Positions 15,780 to 25,063 of a stretch of 64,000 nucleotides of DNA are shown in pieces. Each line of letters begins with the position of its first letter. Within the stretch, counting starts at the first letter, position 1. The translations under genes were made by a program, and so were the position numbers. This DNA is from Thermasporomyces sp036564245 (GTDB lineage Bacteria; Actinomycetota; Actinomycetes; Propionibacteriales; Actinopolymorphaceae): positions 1 through 64,000 of the forward strand of contig DATCKU010000016.1 in the NCBI GenBank assembly GCA_036564245.1, written 5' to 3'. A model generated the notes under the pieces. It was not told the origin of the DNA. It did not search any database and saw only the letters and a program-made list of their open reading frames with translations.

Positions 15780-16994
15780 ATGGTTCGGCTTCGATCCCGC
15801 CGCGCGGCCGCGCTCCTTGTTGGCGTCGTTCTCATGAGCGGGCTGGCGACCACCGGTCAGGCGTCGGCAATGCCTGCGAGCGAGCAGGCGACGAGCCGGT
15901 CCACGTGGGCGCACCGCGCAGAAGTGTCGTACGACGCGTTGCAGCGCTACCTCTATCTCGGGCGAAAGCAGCATTACCTCTACCAGGAGAAGTATCCGCA
16001 CGAGGCCACCGACAACACGTACTCCTACCTGTGGCCTATGCGTGAAGCCACCGCGGCGACCATCGATCTCAGCGTGATGCCGGGTGCTGGCCGGCGTTAT
16101 GCGGACGACGTACGAGAGCGTTTTCTCGGCCTGCGCGCCTATTGGAGCACCGAGCGCAAGCCGCCGGGATACGCGTCCTACGTCGTCCCCCCGCTCGGAG
16201 GCGGCGGAGACCTCTTCTATGACGACAACGCGATCGTTGGTCTGGAGTTCGTACGCCACTACCGGCTGACCGGGAAGGCCTCGGCGAGGAACCGCGCCGA
16301 GCAGGTCTTCACGGTTCTCACCGGGGGATGGGACACCGATCCCACCCATGCCTGCCCGGGCGGCATGTTCTGGGTCGACGCCTCGTGGACCTCGATCCGC
16401 GCGGCCAACGTGACCGGACTGGCAGCAGAGCTCGCGGCCCACCTGTTCGAGATCACGAGAAAGCCGTCGTACCTGGAATGGGCAAACCGGCTGTACGCAT
16501 GGAACAGGCAGTGCCTACGTTCGCCGGACGGACTGTACTGGAACGACATCTCGCTCGACGGAACGGTCAACGAGACACTGTGGATCTACAACTCCGGCGC
16601 GATGATCGGGGCGGGCGCCTTGCTCTATCGCGCCACGGGAGACAAGTCCTACTTGCAGAACGCGCAAGCTGACGCGGCCGCAGCCATCGCGTACTGGACC
16701 ACCGACGACCGCTACTACGACCAGCCCGCGATCTTCAACGCCATCTTCTTCAAGAACCTGCTCCTGCTCGACTCCCTGGCACGCGACAAGGCGTATCGCG
16801 ACGTGGTCGAGAACTACGCCGAGCTCACGTGGAACCGCAACCGGGACCCGGAGCTCGGACTGTTCCGGTTCCCGCCGTCGGGTGGCGGTCCGTACGATCC
16901 GTCGTACCGACCCGAGACCCTCGAGCAGTCAGCGGTGATCCAGATCTTCGCCGTCCTGGCGTGGAAGCGGAGTGACTACGACCGCGCGGCCTAG
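15780..16994 (+). CDS. Secreted glycoside hydrolase family 76 (alpha-1,6-mannanase type)
   Basis: A secreted endo-acting hydrolase expected to cut alpha-1,6-linked mannan. The 404-residue protein begins with a Sec signal peptide (VRLRSRRAAALLVGVVLMSGL, likely cut after ASA near residue 30). The mature domain is an (alpha/alpha)6 barrel with the GH76 hallmark paired aspartates in FYDDNA (Asp148-Asp149). WPMREATAA and NETLWIYNSGAMIGAGALLYRATGD are also typical. It stands alone, convergent with the acetyltransferase gene and sharing a bidirectional terminator. Together with the GH38 mannosidase at the left it hints that the organism uses mannans, though the two loci are 11 kb apart. Confidence 0.88.
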   Translation: MVRLRSRRAAALLVGVVLMSGLATTGQASAMPASEQATSRSTWAHRAEVSYDALQRYLYLGRKQHYLYQEKYPHEATDNTYSYLWPMREATAATIDLSVMPGAGRRYADDVRERFLGLRAYWSTERKPPGYASYVVPPLGGGGDLFYDDNAIVGLEFVRHYRLTGKASARNRAEQVFTVLTGGWDTDPTHACPGGMFWVDASWTSIRAANVTGLAAELAAHLFEITRKPSYLEWANRLYAWNRQCLRSPDGLYWNDISLDGTVNETLWIYNSGAMIGAGALLYRATGDKSYLQNAQADAAAAIAYWTTDDRYYDQPAIFNAIFFKNLLLLDSLARDKAYRDVVENYAELTWNRNRDPELGLFRFPPSGGGPYDPSYRPETLEQSAVIQIFAVLAWKRSDYDRAA

Positions 16995-17017
16995 CCTCGC
17001 GGTGCTTGTGAGCCGTA

Positions 17018-17056
17018 GCCTTGGCGGGCCTCAAGCCAGTGTTCGCCCGCCAAGGC
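17018..17056. terminator. Bidirectional terminator between convergent genes
   Basis: GCCTTGGCGGGC (17018-17029) and GCCCGCCAAGGC (17045-17056) form a perfect 12 bp stem with a 15-base loop, placed between the stop codons of the GH76 gene and the convergent acetyltransferase gene. Confidence 0.75.
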
Positions 17057-17069
17057 CATCGTGCGGTCG

Positions 17070-18266
17070 TCAGAAGAACTCCCTGGCCCACGGGGTGCGA
17101 CTGATGAACGCCCGGTCGAGCGCTCGCAGCTCGGCCTCGCCAGCACCTTCGAGCAGCCCCAGCCGACGGAGGCGCACCGGGCTCGCCCAACCCGTGTAGA
17201 GCGCGGCGAAGCCTCCCACCGACAGGCGCACGTCACCTCGACCGCCGGCATACAACTCGCCCTGGCCGTTCTTCACCCGCAACACCGCAGGTCCGGAGTT
17301 CTCCGGCACTAGATCGTCGACGACATCGAGATGCACCTCGACATCCACGTCGTCCGGATAGCCACGTGCGGCGACGGCCCCTGGCGCGTCGACCAGCCGC
17401 GTCATCCAACACCACCCTCCGGCGTGTGGCGCCATCACACGTTCGCCCAGCATGAGCGGCAGGGCGTACGACTGCGGCCAGACGACGTAGGCGACCTCCG
17501 CGACCGGATGATACGAACCCGCGAGGTGAAGCAGCGCGAGCTCGGCATCGAGATCGACCGCGACGAGGTTGCGTACCTCCAGAGCGAAGCTGCCACGGCC
17601 CTCGGGCGCGTCGTGCCGACCCAGGGTGATGCTGCCGACGATTCCGCCATCCCGCTCGGCGACGTAGACGTCTTGATGTCCCCGGTAGTTCAGCAGCCGG
17701 CGGGCCGCGAAGTCGTGGCCGTACCACACATTGCCGGGCTCCTCGCACACGACGGACTCGTGCAGCTGCCGCAGGGTGGCAAGGTCGTCTTCAGTGGAGC
17801 GGCGGAACGTGTAGTCCCCCGAAGGCTTGGAAAGGTCACGCAACGCCCGCAGGTCGAGGAGATGCCGCGGGAACGTGCCGGCGATCTCCCACCCGTGGCG
17901 ACGGTAGAGCGCATGGTTCATGGGGTAGAGGGTGCAGATCACCTCACCCCGCTCGCGCATGGCCGTCAAGCTGTGGCGCAGCAGCTGCGACGCCACGCCT
18001 CTCCCCCGATGTGCGGCCTCGACCGCCACCCCTGCCATGCCGCCCATGGGCACCTTGCGGCCGCCGAAGTACTGGCCGAGCTCCCAGACCCGTAACGCAC
18101 CGATGACGCGTCCGTTGTCGACAGCAACGAGCCGACGGTCCAGGGGCGTGGAGCTGAGATCGTCAGCCTCGTTGTACTCACGGAAGGTCGTCTGGAACGC
18201 CTGCTGTCCCAGCGCCCAGATCTCCTCGCGGTCGCCTTCCTGCGCGACCCTCACCTCAATCGCCAT
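17070..18266 (-). CDS. Eis-like GNAT N-acetyltransferase
   Basis: A cytoplasmic acetyl-CoA-dependent acetyltransferase of the Eis (enhanced intracellular survival) family, about 398 residues. The N-terminal GNAT fold has the acetyl-CoA loop HRGRGVASQLL near residue 85. A second GNAT-like domain (YTFRRSTEDDLATLRQLHE) and a C-terminal sterol-carrier-like domain follow. The protein ends in Phe-Phe; in mycobacterial Eis the terminal carboxylate takes part in catalysis and the last residue is also Phe. ATG 18266 gives the standard start (MAIEVRVAQEGDREEI); a GTG nine bases upstream is possible. The natural substrate is unknown; family members acetylate aminoglycosides or other amines. Confidence 0.88.
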   Translation of the reverse strand: MAIEVRVAQEGDREEIWALGQQAFQTTFREYNEADDLSSTPLDRRLVAVDNGRVIGALRVWELGQYFGGRKVPMGGMAGVAVEAAHRGRGVASQLLRHSLTAMRERGEVICTLYPMNHALYRRHGWEIAGTFPRHLLDLRALRDLSKPSGDYTFRRSTEDDLATLRQLHESVVCEEPGNVWYGHDFAARRLLNYRGHQDVYVAERDGGIVGSITLGRHDAPEGRGSFALEVRNLVAVDLDAELALLHLAGSYHPVAEVAYVVWPQSYALPLMLGERVMAPHAGGWCWMTRLVDAPGAVAARGYPDDVDVEVHLDVVDDLVPENSGPAVLRVKNGQGELYAGGRGDVRLSVGGFAALYTGWASPVRLRRLGLLEGAGEAELRALDRAFISRTPWAREFF

Positions 18267-18362
18267 GCCCAGCACGCTAGCGCCACAGGCCGAGCTCAGG
18301 CCAACGAGTTCGCCCCGACATGAGGATCAGGCCGTTGATCGACGGCGGCCGCGCCGGGTCCG

Positions 18363-19397
18363 TCAGGTGCGCTCATGGACGACGTCACGTTCCTTGGCGA
18401 AATGGCACGCGACCGCGTGGCCGTCGTCCCCGACGCGCAGGACCGGATCCTTGGTACGGCAGGCTTCCGGGACGGACGGATCCACCTCCCGGGCCCGCCA
18501 GCAGCGGGTGTGGAAACGACACCCGGACGGCGGATCCATCGGGGACGGCACGTCACCTTCCAGCACGATCTCGTCACGGTTTCCACGCAGCGTCGGGTCG
18601 GGGATCGGCACGGCCGAGAGCAGTCCTTGGGTGTACGGATGCATCGACCGGTCGTACACCTGAACGTCGCTGCCCTCCTCGACGATCCGGCCGAGATACA
18701 TCACCGCCACCCGGTCGGCGATATGGCGTACGACCGACAGGTCGTGCGCGATGAAGAGGTACGCCAACCCGAGCTCGTCCTGAAGCCGCTTCAGCAGGTT
18801 GATGACCTGACCCTGGATCGACACGTCCAGCGCCGACACCGGCTCGTCGCAGATCAGGATCTTGGGGCGGAGCGCCAGTGCTCGGGCGATCCCGATCCGC
18901 TGGCGCTGGCCACCTGAGAACTGGTGCGGGTAGCGGTTGATGTGGTCCGGATCGAGGCCTACGAGCTCGAGCAGTTCCTTGACGGCACGGTCCTTGCCCT
19001 GCTTGGGAGTGGCATCCGGATGGATGACGAACGGCTCGCCCACGATCGCACCGACGGACATCCGCGGATTGAGCGATGTGTAGGGATCCTGGAACACCAT
19101 CTGGATGTTCCGGCGCAGCTTTCGGATGCCGGCACGCCCCAGCTTCGTCACATCCTCGCCGGCGATCCGGATGGTGCCGCTGGTCGGCTTCTCGACGCCG
19201 ACGAGCAGCCTGGCGAGTGTGGACTTGCCACACCCCGATTCACCCACCAGGCCGAGGGTCTCGCCCTGGCGCAAGGAGAGGCTCACGCCGTCGACCGCCT
19301 GCACGTGACCGATCGTGCGCTTGAACACGAACCCGGATCGGACCGGGAAATGCTTGACCAGGTTCTCGACCTCGAGGATGGGTTCAGACACCGGCAC
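18363..19397 (-). CDS. Oligopeptide/dipeptide ABC transporter ATP-binding protein (OppF type)
   Basis: One of two ATPases of a peptide-type importer, 344 residues. Walker A is GESGCGKST, the signature FSGGQRQRIGIARAL, and Walker B ILICDEP followed by VSALDVS. The C-terminal oligopeptide_C region has the cysteine-containing CRFHTRCWRA segment typical of OppD/F. It starts at GTG 19397 and overlaps the upstream oppD-type gene by 14 bases. It is the last gene of a five-gene operon: binding protein, two permeases, two ATPases. Confidence 0.92.
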   Translation of the reverse strand: MPVSEPILEVENLVKHFPVRSGFVFKRTIGHVQAVDGVSLSLRQGETLGLVGESGCGKSTLARLLVGVEKPTSGTIRIAGEDVTKLGRAGIRKLRRNIQMVFQDPYTSLNPRMSVGAIVGEPFVIHPDATPKQGKDRAVKELLELVGLDPDHINRYPHQFSGGQRQRIGIARALALRPKILICDEPVSALDVSIQGQVINLLKRLQDELGLAYLFIAHDLSVVRHIADRVAVMYLGRIVEEGSDVQVYDRSMHPYTQGLLSAVPIPDPTLRGNRDEIVLEGDVPSPMDPPSGCRFHTRCWRAREVDPSVPEACRTKDPVLRVGDDGHAVACHFAKERDVVHERT

Positions 19398-20442
19398 CTC
19401 GCATTCCGCGACTCTCAGTCACTCCCGGACCGCCATCTCCATCAGCTGGGCTCTCGACGGTCCCATCGAGGACGCTCTCGGCGAAGTGGCAGGCCGACTT
19501 CCGGCCGCCGCCCAGATCACGAAGCTCTGGCCATTCGGTGCGGCAGACGTCCTGCGCGTACTGACAGCGCGGATGGAACGCACATCCGGGCGGGATGTCG
19601 GTCAGCACGGGCGGCCGCCCCGCGATGACCTCCAGCTCCCTGCCCTTCATGTCGACGCGTGGAATCGAGCGCAGCAGCGCCTTGGTGTACGGGTGGGCGG
19701 GGGCCGCGAAGATGTCGTACACCCCGGCCTGCTCGACGGCCCGTCCGGCGTACATCACGGTGATGTGGTCGGCCACGTTGGCGACCACCCCCAGGTCGTG
19801 TGTGATGAGGATGAGCGCCATCTGCCGCTCGGCCTGGATCTCGGCGAGGAGCCGCATGATCTGGGCTTGCACGGTGACGTCCAACGCCGTCGTCGGCTCG
19901 TCGGCGATCAGCACGTCGGGCTCCAGGGCGAGAGCCATCGCGATCATCACGCGTTGTCGCATGCCGCCCGAGAATTGATGCGGGTAGTCCTTCACGCGCT
20001 GGCTGGGGTTCGGCACCTTCACGAGCTCCAGCAGCTCGATGGCACGGCGCCTGGCGTCGCGGCGAGAAAGCCCTTTGCGTACGACAAGCGCCTCGGCCAG
20101 CTGGTAACCGACCGAGTACACGGGATTGAGTGCTGCCAACGCGTCCTGGAACACCATGGCGATCCGCTCGCCGCACATCGCGCGGTGCTGTCGTCGCCCC
20201 ATGGACAGCAGGTCCTGGCCCTCGAACCGGATCTGCCCGCGCACGATCCGTGCGGGCGGCATCTGCAGCAGCCCCATGACGGCCTGGACGCTGACGCTCT
20301 TGCCACTGCCCGACTCGCCCACGATGGCAAGCGTTTCCCCTGCATTCACCGACCACGAGAGGCCGTTCACCGCCCGCACGACGCCGTCTGCGGTGTGGAA
20401 CTCCACCACGAGATCGTCGACTTCCAGCAAGGGAACACTCAT
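19384..20442 (-). CDS. Oligopeptide/dipeptide ABC transporter ATP-binding protein (OppD type)
   Basis: Second ATPase of the importer, 352 residues. Walker A GESGSGKS, signature FSGGMRQRVMIAMAL, Walker B VLIADEP with TTALDVT, and the OppD C-terminal cysteine segment CAFHPRCQYAQDVC, which in related proteins binds an iron-sulfur cluster. ATG 20442 gives the usual start MSVPLLEVDDL. It ends inside the next ATPase gene. About 30 residues of Gly/Ser/Asp-rich tail follow the domain. Confidence 0.92.
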   Translation of the reverse strand: MSVPLLEVDDLVVEFHTADGVVRAVNGLSWSVNAGETLAIVGESGSGKSVSVQAVMGLLQMPPARIVRGQIRFEGQDLLSMGRRQHRAMCGERIAMVFQDALAALNPVYSVGYQLAEALVVRKGLSRRDARRRAIELLELVKVPNPSQRVKDYPHQFSGGMRQRVMIAMALALEPDVLIADEPTTALDVTVQAQIMRLLAEIQAERQMALILITHDLGVVANVADHITVMYAGRAVEQAGVYDIFAAPAHPYTKALLRSIPRVDMKGRELEVIAGRPPVLTDIPPGCAFHPRCQYAQDVCRTEWPELRDLGGGRKSACHFAESVLDGTVESPADGDGGPGVTESRGMRGAGV

Positions 20443-20451
20443 GCGCCTACC

Positions 20452-21387
20452 TCACCGCAGCTTCGGGTCGAGGGCGTCGCGCAGGGCGTCGCCGAGTACG
20501 ACAAGGGCCAAGATGGTCGCGATCAGACACGCGAGCGGGAAGAGCAGCAGGTGCGGATATCCGCCGGTGAACCAGTCGGTGCTGTTGGAGATCATGATTC
20601 CCCAGCTGATCGCCGGTGGCCGGACCCCGATACCCAGGAACGCGAGCGTGGCCTCGGCGGCGATGATGCCGGCGACCGCGGTCGGAATGAGCGCCGTGAC
20701 TGGTGCGATCGCATTGGGCAGGATGTGCCGGAAGATGATCCGCAGGTCCGAGGCGCCCAGCACGCGCGCGGCGACGACGTAGTCGAGGTTCTTCGTCTCG
20801 AGCACGCTCGCCCGGACGTAGCGGGTGTATCCCATCCACGCGAACATCGTCAGCACGATCGCCGGTGGCGCGAGCACGGCGAGCTGGCCGTCCCCGAAGT
20901 CGACGTTGCGAAAGATGGACAGCACGAGAAGGGCCGCCAACAGAAGGGGAATGACGAGAAAGACCTCGACGGCGCGGGATACCACCGCATCGATGACACC
21001 GAGGTAGTAGCCGGCGAGACTCCCGAGGACCAGCCCGATCAGCACCGAGGAACCCACCACGATCGCGGCGAGCAGCAGGGACGGCCGGGCACCGTGCACC
21101 AGCTGGGCCAAAAGATCGCACCCGTGCAGGTCGGTCCCGAACGGGTGCGGGCCGTCGAACCATTGCGGCCGGATCTTGGACTGTCTGATGTCGCACCGCT
21201 GCGGATCGGTACGGGTGAACAGCGTGGGGAACGCCGCCACGACGACGAAGAAGGCCACGACCACCGCCGCGATGATCACGGACGGCCTGCGGCTCAGCGT
21301 ACGAAAGGCTTCCGCCCACAGCGACCGTGCGACCGGACCACCGTGGCTCTCGGCCGCGATGTTGGCAGCGGTAGTGGGGTCAGTCAT
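20452..21387 (-). CDS. Oligopeptide/dipeptide ABC transporter permease (OppC type)
   Basis: Inner-membrane permease of about 311 residues. It has an N-terminal OppC_N region with one membrane helix (PSVIIAAVVVAFFVVVAAF), a periplasmic stretch ending in FDGPHPFGTDLHGCD, and the permease core with the EAA loop VLGASDLRIIFRHILPN. The start is ATG 21387 (MTDPTTAANIAAES); an open frame extends 46 residues upstream but there it runs inside the oppB-type gene and has no membrane-protein character. It overlaps the oppB-type stop by eight bases. Confidence 0.92.
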   Translation of the reverse strand: MTDPTTAANIAAESHGGPVARSLWAEAFRTLSRRPSVIIAAVVVAFFVVVAAFPTLFTRTDPQRCDIRQSKIRPQWFDGPHPFGTDLHGCDLLAQLVHGARPSLLLAAIVVGSSVLIGLVLGSLAGYYLGVIDAVVSRAVEVFLVIPLLLAALLVLSIFRNVDFGDGQLAVLAPPAIVLTMFAWMGYTRYVRASVLETKNLDYVVAARVLGASDLRIIFRHILPNAIAPVTALIPTAVAGIIAAEATLAFLGIGVRPPAISWGIMISNSTDWFTGGYPHLLLFPLACLIATILALVVLGDALRDALDPKLR

Positions 21388-22387
21388 AGCGAATCCTCGG
21401 ATCCAGCGCAGCGTAGGCGAGATCGACCAGGACGTTGACGACGAGGACGACGACCGCGAGCAGGGAGACCATCCCGGCGACCACCGAGACCTCGCTCTCG
21501 CGTACCGCACGCCACAACAGACCACCCATGCCGTAGATGTTCATCAAGCCCTCGGTGATGACCGCACCGGCCAGCGCGTCGGCGAAGACGAAGCCGATCG
21601 CGGTCACGACAGGGATCGACGAGTTCCGGATGATGTGGAACACCGTGACCCGGGCATCGCCGAGCCCTTTCGCCCGTGCCGTACGTACGTAGTCGGCGTG
21701 GTAGTTCTCCAGCTGGCTGGCTCGTACCAACCGGATGAAGGCGGCAGAGCCCGTGACACCGAGCAGGAATCCCGGGACTACGACCGTCGCCCAGGGATGG
21801 TCCGGATCGAACGACGGCTTGAACATCAAGGTGGGGAAGGCTTCGTCACCGAAGCGGTCGTCCATCCACCGCTCGACCGGCACGGCGACGATGTACTTGT
21901 AGACCAGCAGCATCACGAAGACGGGGAACGCGTCGATCAGGATGCTGAGCGAGCGGATCGAGTGGTCCGGCAGCCTCCCGCGAAAACGCGCGGCGAGTGA
22001 CCCGAGCAGCATCCCCACGATGAGCCAGGTGATGGTGACGACCGTGAAGAGGCGCAGCGTGTTCGGCGCGGCGGTCGCCACCATCTCCGTGACGGCCTGG
22101 TCCCCGCGGAGGTTGGTGCCGAAGTCGCCGTGCAGATAGGCGTTGAGACGTTCGACGAACGGGCGGAGGCAGGGATTGCCGAGCTGTTCGAAGCACGGGT
22201 CGTCGAGGTTGTAGCGCTTCTTCACCTCGAGGAGCTGCGACTGCGTGGGAACCTTCTCGCCGAAGAAGGCAAGGGCGGGATTCCCATTCACCTGGATGGC
22301 CAGGGTCGTGAGGACATGTAGCAGGAAGAAGACGAGAAAGAGGGTGAAGATCCCCTGCAGCACCCGCCGAGCGACGTAACTGCCCAC
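21380..22387 (-). CDS. Oligopeptide/dipeptide ABC transporter permease (OppB type)
   Basis: Permease of 335 residues starting at GTG 22387 (MGSYVARRVLQGIFTLFLV). A first membrane helix is followed by a periplasmic insert that includes KKRYNLDDPCFEQLGNPC, a cysteine-bearing insertion of the kind found in part of the family. The core has five further helices and the EAA loop ARAKGLGDARVTVFHIIRN. It is preceded by a palindromic intergenic hairpin that separates it from the binding-protein gene. Confidence 0.91.
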   Translation of the reverse strand: MGSYVARRVLQGIFTLFLVFFLLHVLTTLAIQVNGNPALAFFGEKVPTQSQLLEVKKRYNLDDPCFEQLGNPCLRPFVERLNAYLHGDFGTNLRGDQAVTEMVATAAPNTLRLFTVVTITWLIVGMLLGSLAARFRGRLPDHSIRSLSILIDAFPVFVMLLVYKYIVAVPVERWMDDRFGDEAFPTLMFKPSFDPDHPWATVVVPGFLLGVTGSAAFIRLVRASQLENYHADYVRTARAKGLGDARVTVFHIIRNSSIPVVTAIGFVFADALAGAVITEGLMNIYGMGGLLWRAVRESEVSVVAGMVSLLAVVVLVVNVLVDLAYAALDPRIRYD

Positions 22388-22425
22388 GGCCTCAGCGTCC
22401 TCCTCCGTGCCTTCCCTGCCCCCAT

Positions 22426-22510
22426 ATGACCAGGCGTGAGGAGGTGCGTGTTGCCCTCACCATGTGCGGGCACCTCCCGTGGGAGGTGCACACTCCCCAC
22501 GCCTGGTCAT
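22426..22510. repeat. 85 bp palindromic element between binding-protein and permease genes
   Basis: Outer arms ATGACCAGGCGTG (22426-22438) and CACGCCTGGTCAT (22498-22510) are perfect 13 bp complements. Inside, GCACCTCCC and GGGAGGTGC form a second stem. The outer arm shares TGACCAGGCGT with the outermost repeat of the element at 9836, so it may be a minimal member of the same family. Its position suggests it acts as an mRNA stem or partial terminator on the minus-strand operon. Confidence 0.65.
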
Positions 22511-22520
22511 TTGAGATGGG

Positions 22521-24161
22521 TCACTCGACGATCTTCAGCTGGCGAAGCTCGACCGCGCCACTGAACGGGTTGAGCTTCACGTTGTCGAGCCGATCGCTGT
22601 AGAAGACGATCGAGTTGCTGACGTACAGCGGGATGGTCGGGAAGTCCTCCGCCAGGATGTCCTCAGCCTCCTGGTAGAGCTTCACGGCCTCCTCCGTGCT
22701 CTCCGACCGGTCAGCCTCGTCGAGCTTCTTCTCGAACTCCTCGTTGTAGTAGCCGAAGTTCGTGTTGCCGTTCTCCGGGTCTCCACTGGAGTACACCGGG
22801 CGGAGGTAGTTCTCGTTGAGGTTGTAGTCGGCGTACCAGTTGTTGCGGAACGGTCCCTCGAACTTCCGCGCCGAGCGCAAGCTGAAGAACTCCTCGCTCG
22901 GCACGAGCTCGTAGTCGATGCCGAGGTTCAGCTTCAGCTGGTCGCCGATCGCCTTGAAGATCGCCTCCTGGGTCTCGTCCGCTCCGAGCGCGATCTTCAT
23001 CTTCTTGCCCTTCGGCCAACCGCCGGCCTTGGCGAGCAGCCGCTTCGCCTCCTCAGGGTCGAACCGGCAGTACTCGCACACACCCTCTCGACCACCGAGC
23101 ACGTTGGGGGGCACCCAGCTCGTGGCTCGGATGTACCGGCCGGGCACGACCTGCTCGATGATCGTGTCGATGTCGATCGCCAGCGCGATGGCCTTGCGGA
23201 AGTCGGGGTTCGTCCAGGGCTCACCGCGGTAGAGCGGGAAGCCCAGGTAGGTGAGCGCCGTGGTCTCCCGCTGGACCATCCGCTCGGAAAGCTCGGGATC
23301 GTTCATCGCCGACGCCCACTGCTCCGGTGGCGGCGCGGACAGGTCGATGTCACCGGCCTGGAAGTCCGGCCACGACACCTCGTTCTCGCCGTACTCCCGC
23401 CACTCGATGCGGTCGTAGTCGGGAGCCTCGTCACCCTTGTAGCCCTTCCACCGCTCAGCAATGAGCTTCTGGCCCCTGTCCCACGAGACGAATCGGAACG
23501 GTCCGTTGCCGATCGGCTCCACAGCGCACTTGTCCAGGTTGTCGGCGCATTCTTGTGCCATCGGGAAGAAGCCGGTGTAACCCAAGATCGTCGGGAAGCC
23601 GGCGAACGGGTCCTTGAGCTTGACCTCGAGGGTGTAGTCGTCGACCACTCTCACACCGGAGAGCTCCTTGGCCTTCGGCTCCTCGATCACCGTGACGTTG
23701 CCCTCGTCGTCTTCCTCCACCTCGCCCTGCATCTCGTCGTAGCCGACGAACTTCTCGAAGAAGTAGTTGTTGGCGAAGGCGTTCGGGCCGTAGGCGGCGG
23801 CGTTCCACGCCCGGGCGTAGGCGTGGGCGTCGACGGGCTCGCCGTTGTGGAACTTCCAGCCCTTCTTGATCTTGATCGTCCAGGTGATGTTGTCGTCGGA
23901 CGTGATGCTCTCCGCCATGTAGTTGTACGGCTCACCGGTCTCGTTGTCGTAGCGCACGAGGCCGGAGAAGAGCACGTCGTCGACGCCGATGTTGTCGCCG
24001 ACGTTGGAATCCGCGGGCAGGAACGTGTCCACGCTCTGTCCCAGCGTGCTGTGAAGAATCTTCTGCTTAGGACCCTCGGCTTCGGGTTCGCCGTCGGATC
24101 CACAGCCGGCCACCACCAGCGCAGCCGCTGCCGCAACGGCGAGAACACGCGCCATCCGCAT
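22521..24161 (-). CDS. Family 5 solute-binding lipoprotein of peptide-type ABC transporter
   Basis: Extracellular binding lipoprotein, 546 residues. The signal peptide ends in the lipobox LVVAGC. The mature part is an SBP_bac_5 domain (VLFSGLVRYDNETGEPYNYMA, WTIKIKKGWKFHNGEPVDAHAYARAW, AKRLLAKAGGWPKGKKMKI). ATG 24161 was chosen because GAGGAG stands nine bases upstream; an in-frame ATG at 24185 lacks this. It is the first gene of the five-gene transporter operon. The ligand is probably an oligopeptide, but this family also binds oligosaccharides. The acidic stretch GEVEEDDEGNVTV near residue 145 is an insertion. Confidence 0.92.
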   Translation of the reverse strand: MRMARVLAVAAAAALVVAGCGSDGEPEAEGPKQKILHSTLGQSVDTFLPADSNVGDNIGVDDVLFSGLVRYDNETGEPYNYMAESITSDDNITWTIKIKKGWKFHNGEPVDAHAYARAWNAAAYGPNAFANNYFFEKFVGYDEMQGEVEEDDEGNVTVIEEPKAKELSGVRVVDDYTLEVKLKDPFAGFPTILGYTGFFPMAQECADNLDKCAVEPIGNGPFRFVSWDRGQKLIAERWKGYKGDEAPDYDRIEWREYGENEVSWPDFQAGDIDLSAPPPEQWASAMNDPELSERMVQRETTALTYLGFPLYRGEPWTNPDFRKAIALAIDIDTIIEQVVPGRYIRATSWVPPNVLGGREGVCEYCRFDPEEAKRLLAKAGGWPKGKKMKIALGADETQEAIFKAIGDQLKLNLGIDYELVPSEEFFSLRSARKFEGPFRNNWYADYNLNENYLRPVYSSGDPENGNTNFGYYNEEFEKKLDEADRSESTEEAVKLYQEAEDILAEDFPTIPLYVSNSIVFYSDRLDNVKLNPFSGAVELRQLKIVE

Positions 24162-24365
24162 CGTGGGCACTCCTCGATATGACATTGATCATTCGTGTCT
24201 CAGGGCACACGACCATACGTAGGCGGCGCCCGATCACACAGACCCTGCAACACTGCAGCACAAGAGGGTAGCTTTGTTACCAAGTTGTGTTGCAGATTGC
24301 CAGTCGTTGCCGGGATCGGTTCCGATCTCGGTAGCCGCGAGGTGGGACGCTTGTGGCTCTCCAGC

Positions 24366-25058
24366 TCAGGCGTTGGCCTCGGACGCCTCGGGCGACTGGT
24401 CGTAGGCGAACTCCTCCAGTGCCGTGAGCTCGTCCACGCCGTCCTGGGAGAGGTCGCCTGACTGTGCCGTTTCCTCGCTCAGCACATCACGTACTGCCCG
24501 GAGTGCGAGGCCGGCGGGGTATCCCTTGCGGGCCAGCATCGCCACGAGCCGACGGATCCGCGTCCGACTGTCGACGCCGTGAAGCACACGCAGCCGCCGC
24601 CGCACCAACGCCTGGGCGGTCTCGAGCTCCTGCTCGGGTGTCAGCTCGTCGAGTGCCGCGTCCACGTGGTCTTCTTCCACGCCGCGTCGCCGTAGCTCGT
24701 GGGCGAGGGCGCGGCGGGCCAGCCCTTTGCCGGCGTGCCGCGACTCGACCCAGGCGCGCGCGAAGGCGGCATCGTCGATGAGCCCGACCTCGGAGAACCG
24801 CCCCAGCACGCGCTCGATGACGTCCTCGGCGACACCTCGCCGCCTCAAGGCTCGCTCGAGCTCGGCACGGGAACGCGGCTGTACTGCGAGTTGGCGCAGT
24901 GCAATCGTGCGGGCTACCCGTTCGGGATCAACGGCAGGCTCGGGGTCCTCCGCGCCCTGCTCGTCACGCTCCACATCCGGTCCGTCACCAGTCGTACGTG
25001 CAGGATTGCGTCGCTTCGCCTTGTGAGCCGAGCGACGTGACCCACCCGAGGATCGCAT
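24366..25058 (-). CDS. recX: Regulatory protein RecX
   Basis: RecX binds RecA filaments and restrains recombinase activity. The protein of 230 residues has a charged N-terminal extension of about 50 residues, then three-helix RecX repeats (LRQLAVQPRSRAELERALRRRGV; FSEVGLIDDAAFARAWVESR; GLARRALAHELRRRGV). The final segment RIRRLVAMLARKGYPAGLALRAV is the last repeat. It begins five bases after the recA stop, so it is co-transcribed with recA and thus SOS controlled. Confidence 0.93.
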   Translation of the reverse strand: MRSSGGSRRSAHKAKRRNPARTTGDGPDVERDEQGAEDPEPAVDPERVARTIALRQLAVQPRSRAELERALRRRGVAEDVIERVLGRFSEVGLIDDAAFARAWVESRHAGKGLARRALAHELRRRGVEEDHVDAALDELTPEQELETAQALVRRRLRVLHGVDSRTRIRRLVAMLARKGYPAGLALRAVRDVLSEETAQSGDLSQDGVDELTALEEFAYDQSPEASEANA

Positions 25059-25063
25059 AGTCG

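Noticed and set aside
19315..21438. Plus-strand open frame of 707 codons
   Set aside because: Antisense to the Opp-type ATPase and permease genes; no ribosome-binding site or domain features.
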